Positions 1-7,636 of a stretch of 21,307 bases of DNA are shown one piece after another. The number at the start of each line of letters is the position of its first letter. Positions within the stretch are counted from its first letter, which is position 1. Origin of the DNA: an uncultured Bacteriovorax sp. (GTDB lineage Bacteria; Bdellovibrionota; Bacteriovoracia; Bacteriovoracales; Bacteriovoracaceae); the NCBI GenBank assembly GCA_943914745.1, contig CALUDF010000010.1:1-21307 (forward strand), given 5' to 3'. The position numbers and the translations under genes were made by a program. The notes beneath the pieces were generated by a model. That model was not told where the DNA came from and made no database searches. It saw nothing but the letters and a program-made list of their open reading frames with translations.

Positions 1-36
1 GGAGCTTTTTTTTTAATTTTTGATGTCGATTGAAAA

Positions 37-948
37 TTATTTAAGGTTCTCAAAATACTCGCTTGCCCATTCAACGTTGAGTCTCGTCATCACTTCGTTA
101 GAGTAGTTATTGACCGACTCTTTTGATTTTGCTCCCACTGAGGCAATCGATCTCATTGGAGAACTCTCAACTTTATCCAGTGAAGTAACAAGTGCGATGT
201 TTGAAAAAATAGTCGTCTTTAAAAGTGTGTCCATGCTTTTTTCAGCAGGCGGGAAGCTTGAATTTTTAATGTGTGTGATAAGGTTTTCGTAGACGTAGTA
301 ATTGTTGCTGACACCGAATTCACAAAGCTCTCTGATTTCTGAGTAAGTCTTGGCCAAATGAATGTCCAGTGCCTTATGGACCATCTCATTTACTTTTGGG
401 TCATTTAAATCATTTTTTTGCGAGCGCAGGATATCGACAACTTTTGGTGTGACTTCATCTTTTGCCACAGGAAGTGAGAGCTCCGGTCTTCTTGCCACGT
501 AGTCGGCATCGTCTAGGCGTTTGACGTCATAGATAAATTTCTTATTGCTTTTGTGAGTGATGTTTTTAGCAAAGCCAGCAAGTCTTTTTCCTCTGTGTTC
601 CAGCAGACTGTTGTGGAAGTTGGGACAGACGCTGACAGCTGGAGCATCAAAGTCCTGAGCATACTTTTTCATGCTTTCGTATTGGCCAAATAAAGTTAAG
701 AAATAGAGTTTTTTATTAGAAAGAGTGGCCTCTTCGCTTAGGCTTTTTTCAACACTTGTTGAGGTCTCAGCGCTGGCCGGTGTTCTCCCCTGGCCCTTGA
801 ATTTATACCCTGAAGTGATCTCTGGAACTTGTGTTTGGGCCATGTGTTTTGGAGTGTAGCGGTCCATTTTTTGTTCAAAGCTCTCAGGCCCCGCACATGA
901 GACAAGGGTCGTAAGAGTAAGGGTAGAAATGACAAAAAGATTTTTCAT
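37..948 (-). CDS. Small lipoprotein of unknown function (303 aa)
   Basis: I do not recognise a family. The N-terminus has a short basic start (MKN), a hydrophobic stretch and a lipobox (LVSC-A, Cys at residue 18), so it should be processed by signal peptidase II and lipid-anchored. The mature part begins AGPESFEQ and has no Asp at +2, which suggests outer membrane retention if E. coli rules apply. The rest is mostly charged, predicted helical sequence with a Ser/Thr/Glu-rich linker near residues 55-75 and only two further cysteines. The ATG is preceded by a good ribosome binding site (GGAGAGG about six bases upstream). It lies downstream of a strong terminator, so it probably has its own promoter. 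No hairpin is visible in the 36 bases after its stop before the window ends. Coding and lipoprotein status are confident; function is unknown. Confidence 0.85.
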   Translation of the reverse strand: MKNLFVISTLTLTTLVSCAGPESFEQKMDRYTPKHMAQTQVPEITSGYKFKGQGRTPASAETSTSVEKSLSEEATLSNKKLYFLTLFGQYESMKKYAQDFDAPAVSVCPNFHNSLLEHRGKRLAGFAKNITHKSNKKFIYDVKRLDDADYVARRPELSLPVAKDEVTPKVVDILRSQKNDLNDPKVNEMVHKALDIHLAKTYSEIRELCEFGVSNNYYVYENLITHIKNSSFPPAEKSMDTLLKTTIFSNIALVTSLDKVESSPMRSIASVGAKSKESVNNYSNEVMTRLNVEWASEYFENLK

Positions 949-964
949 AAAGGCCTCTCCATGG

Positions 965-983
965 TCTCTGGATTTTTCAGAGA
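965..983 (-). promoter_or_regulatory. Leader stem-loop upstream of the small lipoprotein
   Basis: TCTCTG and CAGAGA form a perfect 6-bp inverted repeat around a 7-base loop, about 16 bases ahead of the lipoprotein start and just before its ribosome binding site. It could form in the mRNA leader. No T-run follows, so it is not an obvious terminator. The regulatory role is inference and the match may be chance. Confidence 0.3.
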
Positions 984-1020
984 TGAGGCTTTATCGGAAC
1001 TTTTTTGAAAAAATATGAGA

Positions 1021-1060
1021 GGCAAAAGAGCACCCCGGGAAGCTTTCGCTCCCGGGGGTG
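1021..1060 (-). terminator. Rho-independent terminator after the DHS-like gene
   Basis: Thirteen bases past the stop of the deoxyhypusine-synthase-like gene, the minus strand holds a GC-rich inverted repeat (positions 1060 to 1031). It has a roughly 12-bp stem with one bulge and closes on a GC-GAAA-GC tetraloop. It is followed by CTCTTTTGCC, a short T-rich tract. The stem strength and position make it a convincing end for the speA transcript. Confidence 0.8.
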
Positions 1061-1072
1061 TAAATTATGGAA

Positions 1073-2047
1073 TTACCAATTTAAAACGTAGGCAAAAACC
1101 AGTGGTGCTACAATTGTAGCGTCCGATTCAATGATGAATTTCGGAGTGGAACCGTCAAGCTTTCCCCAAGTGATCTTCTCATTTGGAACGGCACCTGAGT
1201 AAGATCCATAAGAAGTTGTCGAATCAGAGATTTGACAGAAGTAGCCCCAAAGCTTCGTGTCGCGCTCAAGGTCTTGCTCCAGCATTGGGACAACACAAAT
1301 AGGAAAGTCACCAGCGATCCCACCACCAATTTGGAAGAAGCCGATAGAGTGGTTAGCTGTGACTTCAGTGTACCACTCAGCTAAGCGGATCATGGTCTGG
1401 ATACCAGAGTTCACGGTGTGAACGTTTTTAATTCTTCCTTCAATGACTGCAGCGGCATACATGTTTCCGTTAGTCGAATCTTCCCAGCCTGGAGTGTAGA
1501 TTGGAATATTTTTTTCCATCGCAGCGATCATCCAAGAGTCTTTTGGATCGATTTGGTATTCTTTCTTGAAGTCTGGGTTCTTAAGCAGTTGCCAGAAGTA
1601 GTAGTGAGGAGGATGGCTTTGTCCCGCTTTGTCTGCGTTTTGCCATTCTTTATTGAGGAGGCCTTCAATCTTTCTCATGGCCTCATCTTCAGGGATACAA
1701 GTGTCAGTGACACGGTTTAAACCTTTTTCCAGAAGTTTTACTTCTTCTTCGGCCGTGAGCGCTCTCCAGTCTGGAATGCGATGGTAGTGGTTGTGGGCAA
1801 CAAGATTGTAGATGTCTTCTTCCAGGTTTGCTCCTGTACAGCAAATCCCGTGAATTTTATCTTGTCTGATCATTTCAGCAAGGGATTTCCCAAGCTCCGC
1901 CGTCGACATGGCCCCTGCTAATGTCACAAACATCTTTCCACCTTTAGCGAGGTGAGTTTCCCAACCCTTAGCTGCATCAACAAGTGAAGCAGAGTTGAAG
2001 TGTTTGTAGTGAGTAAGCATAAATTCTGTAATAGGTCCGCGTTTCAT
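1073..2047 (-). CDS. Deoxyhypusine synthase-like protein, probable homospermidine-type polyamine enzyme
   Basis: This 324-residue protein belongs to the deoxyhypusine synthase (DHS) family, NAD-dependent enzymes that transfer the aminobutyl group of a polyamine through a lysine imine. Family features run along its length: TLAGAMSTA near 42-50 and TGANLEEDI at 71-79 (NAD-binding region), FQIGGGIAGDF at 238-248, and GSYSGAVPNE...WGKL with the catalytic lysine at K296 and DATIV after it. Trp294 and Glu290 match the residues flanking the human active-site lysine (Trp327, Glu323). Positions aligned with human Asp313 and Asp316 are tyrosines, and the histidine pair after GGG is replaced by Asp-Phe. 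Bacteria lack eIF5A, and bacterial members of the family are known or proposed to make homospermidine, so a free-polyamine product is likely. It follows speA after a 63-base gap. The start has a weak GGGG ribosome binding site seven bases upstream. Family is firm; substrate is inferred. Confidence 0.88.
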   Translation of the reverse strand: MKRGPITEFMLTHYKHFNSASLVDAAKGWETHLAKGGKMFVTLAGAMSTAELGKSLAEMIRQDKIHGICCTGANLEEDIYNLVAHNHYHRIPDWRALTAEEEVKLLEKGLNRVTDTCIPEDEAMRKIEGLLNKEWQNADKAGQSHPPHYYFWQLLKNPDFKKEYQIDPKDSWMIAAMEKNIPIYTPGWEDSTNGNMYAAAVIEGRIKNVHTVNSGIQTMIRLAEWYTEVTANHSIGFFQIGGGIAGDFPICVVPMLEQDLERDTKLWGYFCQISDSTTSYGSYSGAVPNEKITWGKLDGSTPKFIIESDATIVAPLVFAYVLNW

Positions 2048-2060
2048 TATTTACCCCGTT

Positions 2061-2114
2061 ATAGGCGAAACTCTTAAAAAAGGTGTCCGCCGTTTTTTAT
2101 TTTTATTCGCCTAT
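2061..2114 (-). promoter_or_regulatory. Inverted repeat between speA and the DHS-like gene
   Basis: ATAGGCGAA (2061-2069) and TTCGCCTAT (2106-2114) are a perfect 9-bp inverted repeat separated by 36 bases. One arm covers the speA stop codon and the other sits directly before the ribosome binding site of the downstream gene. In the RNA, the enclosed bases can also form an inner helper stem (AAAAAA and GG against CC and UUUUUU). This could be an intercistronic stability element, a partial terminator or an attenuator. Structure is seen; function is inference. Confidence 0.4.
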
Positions 2115-4042
2115 TGCTTTAAGTATGTATAAGACTTCAAACAGCTCTCATAGAAATCAACCAAGCGAACACCTTCGCGTGGCATGATTTTCCCTTGAGC
2201 AATCTGACGGTCAATGTTTTTCTTCATCGTGTACGCCATGGCCTCTGGATTGTACTGCATAGCTGCCAGTACTGACTCAGAAGATGACCCACGGATGACT
2301 TCTTCAATGTAGAAATCAGTTGGATCTTCATCGTCACAGAAGACGTGAACTTCGTTTAGCCTTCCAAAAAGGTTGTGAAGATCTCCCATGACGTCCTGGT
2401 AAGCACCAGTTAAGAAAAGACCGATATGGTAGTCTTCATCCGGGCGCAGTTCGTGAAGAGGGAGAAGATTTCTTGTTTCGTTGATGTCGATAAATTTATT
2501 GATCTTTCCATCAGAGTCACAAGTGATGTCGACTAATGTCCCTAGGACTTCAGGTTTTTCATTTAAGCGCGTGATGGGAACGATTGGCAGAAGTTGTCCA
2601 ATGGCCCATAGATCCGGTGCAGACTGGAAGATGGAGAAGTTACATAGGTACTGAGGAGCAATCCCTTGGTCGATGTCGTAGAGATTCTCTGGAATGAATT
2701 CCATGGTCGGCAGAAGGGCCGAAATCTTTTTGGTGATCTTCCAAAAAAGAGTCTCAATGCGTGCGCGCTCTTCAAGCTTTAGGATTCCCAGACGAAACGC
2801 ATTCATACACTCGCGTTTGAAATCCAGAGCGTCGTTATAGACTTCCTGTGCGTTTTCTTCGTTGATGGTTTCAAGAAGATCTCTCATGTTCTGAACGAGT
2901 GAGTGATCGCCGGCCACAACGTCCGTTTTATAATCAGTAAACGATGTCTCGATTTTATCGACGACATTTGTGATCACGCATGAGTGGCGGGCCGTGATGG
3001 CGCGTCCTGACTCTGAAACGATGTTTGGGTGTTTGACTTTTTCAGCGTCACAGATTTCTTTTAAAATATAGACGATGTCTGAAGCGTAGTCGGCCAGCTT
3101 GTAGTTCATTGACGAGTCACTTGTTGACTGTGATCCGTCGTAATCCACACCAAGACCTCCACCTACGTCGAAGTACTCAAGAGGAGCGCCAAGCTGGACA
3201 AGCTTAGCAAAGATTCGTCCACCTTCGCGGATGACTTCTTTGACAGTTCTGATGTCTGTGACTTGAGAGCCGATATGGAAGTGGAAAAGTTTTAGTGAGT
3301 TGATGAAGCCTTCATCTTTTAGGATTTGGATAGCTGTCAGGATCTCGGCAATCGTCAGACCGAATTTTGCTTTTTCCCCGCCAGAGTCTGCCCATTTTCC
3401 AGATCCTTTAACGACCATCTTCGCGCGAAGACCAATGACTGGCTCAACGTTCATCTCGCGAGAGAGTTTAAGGATCTTATGAAGCTCAGAGAACTTCTCG
3501 ATAACCACGATGACTTTTCTTCCCAGTTTATTTCCAAGAAGAGCAAGGCGAAGGTACTCTTCGTCTTTGTATCCGTTAAGAACCGTTAGGGCCTCAAGGT
3601 TGTCGTTATAGGCAAGAACAGAAAGAAGTTCTGGTTTTGATCCAGCTTCAAGACCGAAGTTGTAGGGAGCGCCGGCATCGACGATCTCTTCAACAACTTC
3701 TCTCATCTGGTTAACCTTAATCGGATAAACACCAGTGTATTGGCCCTGGTAGCCAGCTTCGCGAATGACGTCGCGGAAAGTTTCGTTGATAACTTTGACG
3801 TGTGATCTTAAAATATCGTGGAAACGAACGACGATTGGAAGAGGAATGTTTTGTGCTTTCATCTCTTCAAGAACTTCGGCGATATCAATGCGCGGACCAT
3901 TTTCGTTTTGGTGAGGACGAACACATAGGTGTCCTTCATCGTTGATATCAAAATACCCATCACCCCAACGGCTGATGTGGTAGACGCTGTCTGCTTCTTC
4001 CTTTGTCCAAGGGGCCGGAGGGCGTGCTTTGTCGTTTTCCAT
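2111..4042 (-). CDS. speA: Biosynthetic arginine decarboxylase
   Basis: SpeA converts arginine to agmatine and CO2 using pyridoxal phosphate, the first step of the agmatine route to polyamines. The 643-residue length fits the family (E. coli SpeA is about 658). The PLP lysine is K109 in YPIKVNQ. Further family blocks are the alanine-racemase-fold barrel, with the FHFHIGSQ and YFDVGGGLGVDYDG stretches, SESGRA near 343-348, and the late block DVMGDLHNLFGR...HVFCDDED, which carries the conserved cysteine region of the second active-site half. The ATG has a good GAGGTG ribosome binding site nine bases upstream. A candidate promoter lies in the 73-base gap after the preceding gene. No agmatinase, agmatine deiminase or aminopropyltransferase gene is in the window, so the fate of agmatine must be set elsewhere or by the DHS-like partner. 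Confidence 0.96.
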   Translation of the reverse strand: MENDKARPPAPWTKEEADSVYHISRWGDGYFDINDEGHLCVRPHQNENGPRIDIAEVLEEMKAQNIPLPIVVRFHDILRSHVKVINETFRDVIREAGYQGQYTGVYPIKVNQMREVVEEIVDAGAPYNFGLEAGSKPELLSVLAYNDNLEALTVLNGYKDEEYLRLALLGNKLGRKVIVVIEKFSELHKILKLSREMNVEPVIGLRAKMVVKGSGKWADSGGEKAKFGLTIAEILTAIQILKDEGFINSLKLFHFHIGSQVTDIRTVKEVIREGGRIFAKLVQLGAPLEYFDVGGGLGVDYDGSQSTSDSSMNYKLADYASDIVYILKEICDAEKVKHPNIVSESGRAITARHSCVITNVVDKIETSFTDYKTDVVAGDHSLVQNMRDLLETINEENAQEVYNDALDFKRECMNAFRLGILKLEERARIETLFWKITKKISALLPTMEFIPENLYDIDQGIAPQYLCNFSIFQSAPDLWAIGQLLPIVPITRLNEKPEVLGTLVDITCDSDGKINKFIDINETRNLLPLHELRPDEDYHIGLFLTGAYQDVMGDLHNLFGRLNEVHVFCDDEDPTDFYIEEVIRGSSSESVLAAMQYNPEAMAYTMKKNIDRQIAQGKIMPREGVRLVDFYESCLKSYTYLKQ

Positions 4043-4084
4043 GATCGTGTCACCTCATTAAAAATACTGGAATATTAAGGCCAG

Positions 4085-4113
4085 AATTTAACTTATTTGA
4101 AGTCTATTCACAA
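4085..4113 (-). promoter_or_regulatory. Candidate sigma-70-type promoter for speA
   Basis: On the minus strand, TTGTGA (4113-4108) and TAAATT (4090-4085) are separated by exactly 17 bases. Each hexamer matches four of six bases of the housekeeping consensus. It sits in the only non-coding gap between the upstream four-gene run and speA, giving a leader of about 35 bases. The match is modest and the region is AT-rich. Confidence 0.35.
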
Positions 4114-4115
4114 AC

Positions 4116-5045
4116 TTAAAATGGTAAAAAATCGAAGGTCGCCACCACTGGGTAGTGGTCACTTGGGAGGGCGTAGCGCTGGAAGGAGTCCTGTGGATAG
4201 GCCACCAAGACGCCGCTTGGATCGCGGTAGTGGTAAATGCCTGATTCTTCTTTTTGAACCTTGGCGTGGAGCTCGGGAGGAAGGAGAATATAGTCTAGCT
4301 GAGAGGCTTCGCGGACATGCTCGCGGCTAAAATGGAAGTAAGAAAATCTGCGCTCGGCCGGCTCCTTGATGACTTCGAGAACGTCTTCTAGGTCGGTTTT
4401 TTCGTAGAGGGCCTGGAATTCTGGCTCGAGCACAATCCTTTGGGCCTGGCCGTTCATGTCTCCGGCCACGACCACTGGGACACCGGGAAAATCTTCTCGG
4501 CGTTGGTTGTAGGTTTCAACCAGAGAGTGGAATTCAGCTTTTCTTCTAAGCTGCCCGTTGAAGTCGATGCCTTCTTTGTCGAGTTTGGATTTTAAGTGCA
4601 CCAGCATGATGATGAAGACCACTTTTTGGTCTTTGATCAGTCTTAATTCTGCGATGTCGCGGGAGAAGCGGTGAATTTTTAGTTCCGTCTGATTTTTTTG
4701 GTGCTCTAAAATCTCGTGAGGGTAGTTGAAGTTAAGCACTTTCTCTTTATGGCTAATGAGCTGATGAAAAAAGGGCACGCGTTTATGGATGAGGTAGCCC
4801 ATCTCAATGCCGCGGTCAGAGTTTCCCGGCAAAAGGGCGGTGTAGTAGTTGTTGTTTAGGTAGCGCGAGTTTAAAAGATCGAGACTCTCTTTTCCACCGA
4901 CTTCACAAAGCATGACGATGTCGGCGTTAATTTCTCTGAGAGTTCTTGCGACCCATTCCGTTTTTTCGACTGGTTTTTTATAACCTTCGCCTGGGGCCTG
5001 GTTCATGAGGAAAAGATTTTCTACGTTGTAGAGGCAAAGTTTCAA
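4116..5045 (-). CDS. Endonuclease/exonuclease/phosphatase-family protein
   Basis: The 309-residue protein has the DNase I-like EEP fold, a family of Mg-dependent phosphoesterases that includes nucleases and lipid or sugar-phosphate phosphatases. Catalytic landmarks are in order: N7 and N10 in YNVENLF, E48 in MLCEVGG (metal ligand), H150 in LVHLKSK, D196 and N198 in AGDMNG, D251 in QLDYILL, and the terminal D296-H297 pair in LPSDHYPV. All key residues are present, so it should be active. There is no signal peptide. The start is TTG at 5045-5043, overlapping the TGA stop of the preceding gene by four bases (TTGA), which implies translational coupling. The N-terminal strand is complete from this start. 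The substrate cannot be told from sequence. Confidence 0.88.
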   Translation of the reverse strand: MKLCLYNVENLFLMNQAPGEGYKKPVEKTEWVARTLREINADIVMLCEVGGKESLDLLNSRYLNNNYYTALLPGNSDRGIEMGYLIHKRVPFFHQLISHKEKVLNFNYPHEILEHQKNQTELKIHRFSRDIAELRLIKDQKVVFIIMLVHLKSKLDKEGIDFNGQLRRKAEFHSLVETYNQRREDFPGVPVVVAGDMNGQAQRIVLEPEFQALYEKTDLEDVLEVIKEPAERRFSYFHFSREHVREASQLDYILLPPELHAKVQKEESGIYHYRDPSGVLVAYPQDSFQRYALPSDHYPVVATFDFLPF

Positions 5046-5782
5046 TTGCAGCTCCAGCCAAAAAGCATGGTCGTGTAAGCCTTTCTGGTTTTGTCCCAGA
5101 TGTCTTTACAGTGATAGCCTTGGTAAAATGTGGGAGAAGGGGCTTCCCTTAAAAAAGTGTCGATCTGCTCTTTTAAGCAGACTGCTTCTTTAGCCGTCTC
5201 TTTAACCGTTTCAATTTTTGTCACTCTTAAATCGCCTTCGCGTCCGACTAAGAGTCCATAATATTTTCCTTCGTCTTCGCGCAGGAAATAGTAATTGCCA
5301 TTTTCAATGTAAACTGGAGTGTCGCCTCGTGGGATAGTCACGGTGAAGAGCTTTTTGTTGGCATCAATGCCCACAGCTTTGGCAAAATAAAGATTGGTGT
5401 AATCTTTTATTTCCGAGGCCTTTAAATTCTTGCGGAAAATTTCGCTGATATAAAATTTAGAGGCTTCTTTTTTATGTTGAGGGCAGGGCGAGTCCCACAT
5501 GATGATTCTTGGAAGAACACTTGCTTCTTCGGCTGCCCAGTTGGAAATGGGAAGGCCATGGTCTTTTTGAAGGTCGGCGTTGATTTTGGCTTCGCTGATT
5601 TTTCCCAATTTAAAATCGTCTAATTGGTTGAGCCATTTTTGTCTGATTTCACCAGTGAGCTTCTGGCAGTAAGCGTTTTCCGGACAACCTGCATGCTCGA
5701 CTTTTGAGTACTCCAAAGCTCCAAAGGCCTTGCCAGCACAAAGAGCAAAAAAGAAAATAACAAGGTGTCTTAATACAAGCAT
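5042..5782 (-). CDS. Secreted protein of unknown function with several cysteines (246 aa)
   Basis: I do not recognise a family. The N-terminus (MLVLRHLVIFFFALC...) is a signal peptide with likely cleavage after KAFG. The mature protein has cysteines in GCPENAYC, SPCPQH, AVCLKE, YHCKD and at WSCN at its very end, which suits a periplasmic protein with disulfides. I chose the second in-frame ATG (5782) because AGGA lies six bases before it. The first ATG (5788) abuts that AGGA with no spacing. The stop of the preceding ABC1-family gene is part of the same TAGGA, so the two are tightly coupled, and the stop overlaps the next gene. The context (kinase-like protein before, phosphoesterase after) does not reveal a role. 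Confidence 0.75.
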   Translation of the reverse strand: MLVLRHLVIFFFALCAGKAFGALEYSKVEHAGCPENAYCQKLTGEIRQKWLNQLDDFKLGKISEAKINADLQKDHGLPISNWAAEEASVLPRIIMWDSPCPQHKKEASKFYISEIFRKNLKASEIKDYTNLYFAKAVGIDANKKLFTVTIPRGDTPVYIENGNYYFLREDEGKYYGLLVGREGDLRVTKIETVKETAKEAVCLKEQIDTFLREAPSPTFYQGYHCKDIWDKTRKAYTTMLFGWSCN

Positions 5783-5790
5783 GGCCATTC

Positions 5791-7131
5791 CTAAAACTGA
5801 TACTTAAATTTAACCTCATTTTCGACGGAATTTCTAAACTTATTTCGTCCAGAGAGCCAATTAATTTGGGATCTCCAGCCTTTGAGTTTTGCGTAGAGGC
5901 CAAAAGTTGAGCGATCGAGCAGGAGAAATTCCTGGCGCGGTGATTTTCTGCCCTTAAAGTCCAAATCCTTGAAAAAATCTTTGAAGAGGTCAAAAGGATT
6001 GATGGCCTCGATAGGATGGGTTCCAGGCATGGTATAAGGCGCATAAAGCGATTTTATCATCTCAAAGTGGCGCTTGATCATCTCTTCTGGCTCATCTTCT
6101 TTAAAAAAGTGCAGGCGCTTGGAGATGACGATGTAGTGATCTAGCCGGTCTTCTTCAAGGGCCATGAGAAGCCCACAGTAATCGACGATGAAATCCGGGT
6201 CAAAGGAGCGCGTGGAGCCGAAATCGAGCATGATAATTTTATCGCGCAAAAAGAGGTAATTGCCATTTTGTGGGTCGGTGTGGAGACGCTTTAGTTCCCA
6301 CAAAGAAAAAAGAAAGCTCTCATAGAGGGCCGTGCCTAGGAAATTTTTTTCTTCATCACTGTAGTGCAGGCTTTCTTCAAAGCTATCGCCCGTGACCCAT
6401 TCCATTGTGAGGATCTGCTCACTACAGAACTCGGGAAACACTTTTGGAATGATGATCATGGGGAAGCGCTCTTTAAATTGCGCCTTGAAAAATTGCAGCT
6501 CTTCCATTTCAGTGATGTAATTGCATTCCTGAAGAAGAGAGGTTTTTAATTCTAAAATCATGTTATCGACATTGGGCTTATTGGGATAGAGAAGATGAAT
6601 GAGCTTGTCGATTTTATGCAGGTTTTGAAAGTCATGTTTGATGGCATTGACGATTTTTGGGTACTGAATTTTCACGGCGACAATCTCGCCACTATGAAGT
6701 TTCGCCTTATGAACTTGCCCAATACTGGCCGCGGCCACGGGTTTTAGGTCAAACTCTAAAAAAAGCTCGTCTGGACTTTTTTTAAAGTTTTCTTTGATCA
6801 TGCGAATGACTTCGGCCTCAGGCATTGAAGGAGAGTTTTTTTGCAGGTTCGCAAAGAGTGCACTGATTTCCTTGGGTAAAACCAAATCTTCGGAAATGGA
6901 GATCATCTGGCCCAGTTTCATCATGGCGCCTTTGAGTTCACCCATGGTCTGAATGATTTCTTTTGAGGCCTTAATTTTTAATTCGAGATCGCGCGCTTTA
7001 GGATTTTTGTCGAGATAGTCCTGCGCCTTATTTTTAGCGGCATCAAGAGCAAGCTGGGCCGAGGCCTTGGTGAGACTTGTGCCCAGGCTTAAAAATCGGG
7101 AGAGTTTTCCAGATTTAAACTCTTCACTCAT
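5791..7131 (-). CDS. ABC1/UbiB-family atypical kinase-like protein
   Basis: This 446-residue protein is a member of the ABC1/ADCK/UbiB family, atypical kinase-fold ATPases often tied to isoprenoid quinone or lipid metabolism. Diagnostic motifs are all seen: KxGQ at 72-75 (MKLGQM), the Ala-rich replacement of the P-loop (AAASIGQ, 133-139), the ion-pair lysine K154 in VAVK, the catalytic loop HTDPQNGN at 284-291 with D286, and LDFG at 302-305. Unlike E. coli UbiB it has no obvious C-terminal membrane helices. It ends in a basic stretch (RNKFRNSVENEVKFKYQF), so it may be soluble or peripheral. It starts two bases after the thioesterase stop. Family assignment is firm; whether it serves quinone synthesis here is open. 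Confidence 0.92.
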   Translation of the reverse strand: MSEEFKSGKLSRFLSLGTSLTKASAQLALDAAKNKAQDYLDKNPKARDLELKIKASKEIIQTMGELKGAMMKLGQMISISEDLVLPKEISALFANLQKNSPSMPEAEVIRMIKENFKKSPDELFLEFDLKPVAAASIGQVHKAKLHSGEIVAVKIQYPKIVNAIKHDFQNLHKIDKLIHLLYPNKPNVDNMILELKTSLLQECNYITEMEELQFFKAQFKERFPMIIIPKVFPEFCSEQILTMEWVTGDSFEESLHYSDEEKNFLGTALYESFLFSLWELKRLHTDPQNGNYLFLRDKIIMLDFGSTRSFDPDFIVDYCGLLMALEEDRLDHYIVISKRLHFFKEDEPEEMIKRHFEMIKSLYAPYTMPGTHPIEAINPFDLFKDFFKDLDFKGRKSPRQEFLLLDRSTFGLYAKLKGWRSQINWLSGRNKFRNSVENEVKFKYQF

Positions 7132-7133
7132 GA

Positions 7134-7613
7134 TTATTTCTGCTTATTTTTTTTCATATCTTCAATGCGCTTTTTCCCAGAGATATGGCGTCTTTTTTCC
7201 TCATCCGTCTCAGGAATAAGACCTCTGATTTGAATCGGGCGACCGATGTCGTCCAGAGCGACAAACGTGAGGTAAGCTGTCGTTGTGTGTCTGGTGATGC
7301 CAGTGAAAGGATTTTCAGCGATAACTTTCACACCGACAAGCATGGATGTTTTTCCGACGTAGTTGATACTCGATTGAATCAAGACGTGATCGCCAATTCT
7401 GATTGGGGCCTTAAAGCTGATATCGCCCACGTGGACAGTGACGACCGGACGGTTTGAGTGTCTTTCGGCCACCATCGCCGCGGCCATGTCGATCCAGGAC
7501 ATGACGACTCCTCCGAAGATAGAGTTTTGTGGGTTTGTATCGTTTGGCATGACGAGATAGCGCATTTCAACAGCGCTCGCTGCAACGGTTTTAGGTTCGT
7601 TCTGGTTGTGCAT
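7134..7613 (-). CDS. Acyl-CoA thioesterase, hotdog fold (YciA-like)
   Basis: The 159-residue protein matches the single-hotdog acyl-CoA thioesterase family that hydrolyses acyl-CoA to free acid and CoA. The segment MPNDTNPQNSIFGGVVMSW, followed by IDMAAA, is the classic active-site helix, with D42 as the probable catalytic acid. Later blocks VGDISFKAPIRIGD and INYVGKTSM fit the YciA/BACH strand order. The C-terminus is a lysine-rich tail after the fold. The ATG is preceded by AAGGAAAGAG at suitable spacing. It follows the metal-permease gene by 23 bases and precedes the ABC1-family gene by two, which suggests co-transcription in a lipid or membrane-related run. Chain-length preference is not readable. 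Confidence 0.9.
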   Translation of the reverse strand: MHNQNEPKTVAASAVEMRYLVMPNDTNPQNSIFGGVVMSWIDMAAAMVAERHSNRPVVTVHVGDISFKAPIRIGDHVLIQSSINYVGKTSMLVGVKVIAENPFTGITRHTTTAYLTFVALDDIGRPIQIRGLIPETDEEKRRHISGKKRIEDMKKNKQK

Positions 7614-7636
7614 AAATCTCTTTCCTTAAGATTAGT

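Noticed and set aside
1073..2047. True deoxyhypusine synthase modifying a translation factor
   Set aside because: Bacteria have no eIF5A, and residues that bind the substrate in the human enzyme are changed, so a free-polyamine role is more likely.
4097..4330. Plus-strand 77-codon frame rich in Arg and Gly over the end of the phosphoesterase gene
   Set aside because: Its composition is that of a reverse-complement reading of the real gene, whose catalytic DH motif is encoded there on the other strand.
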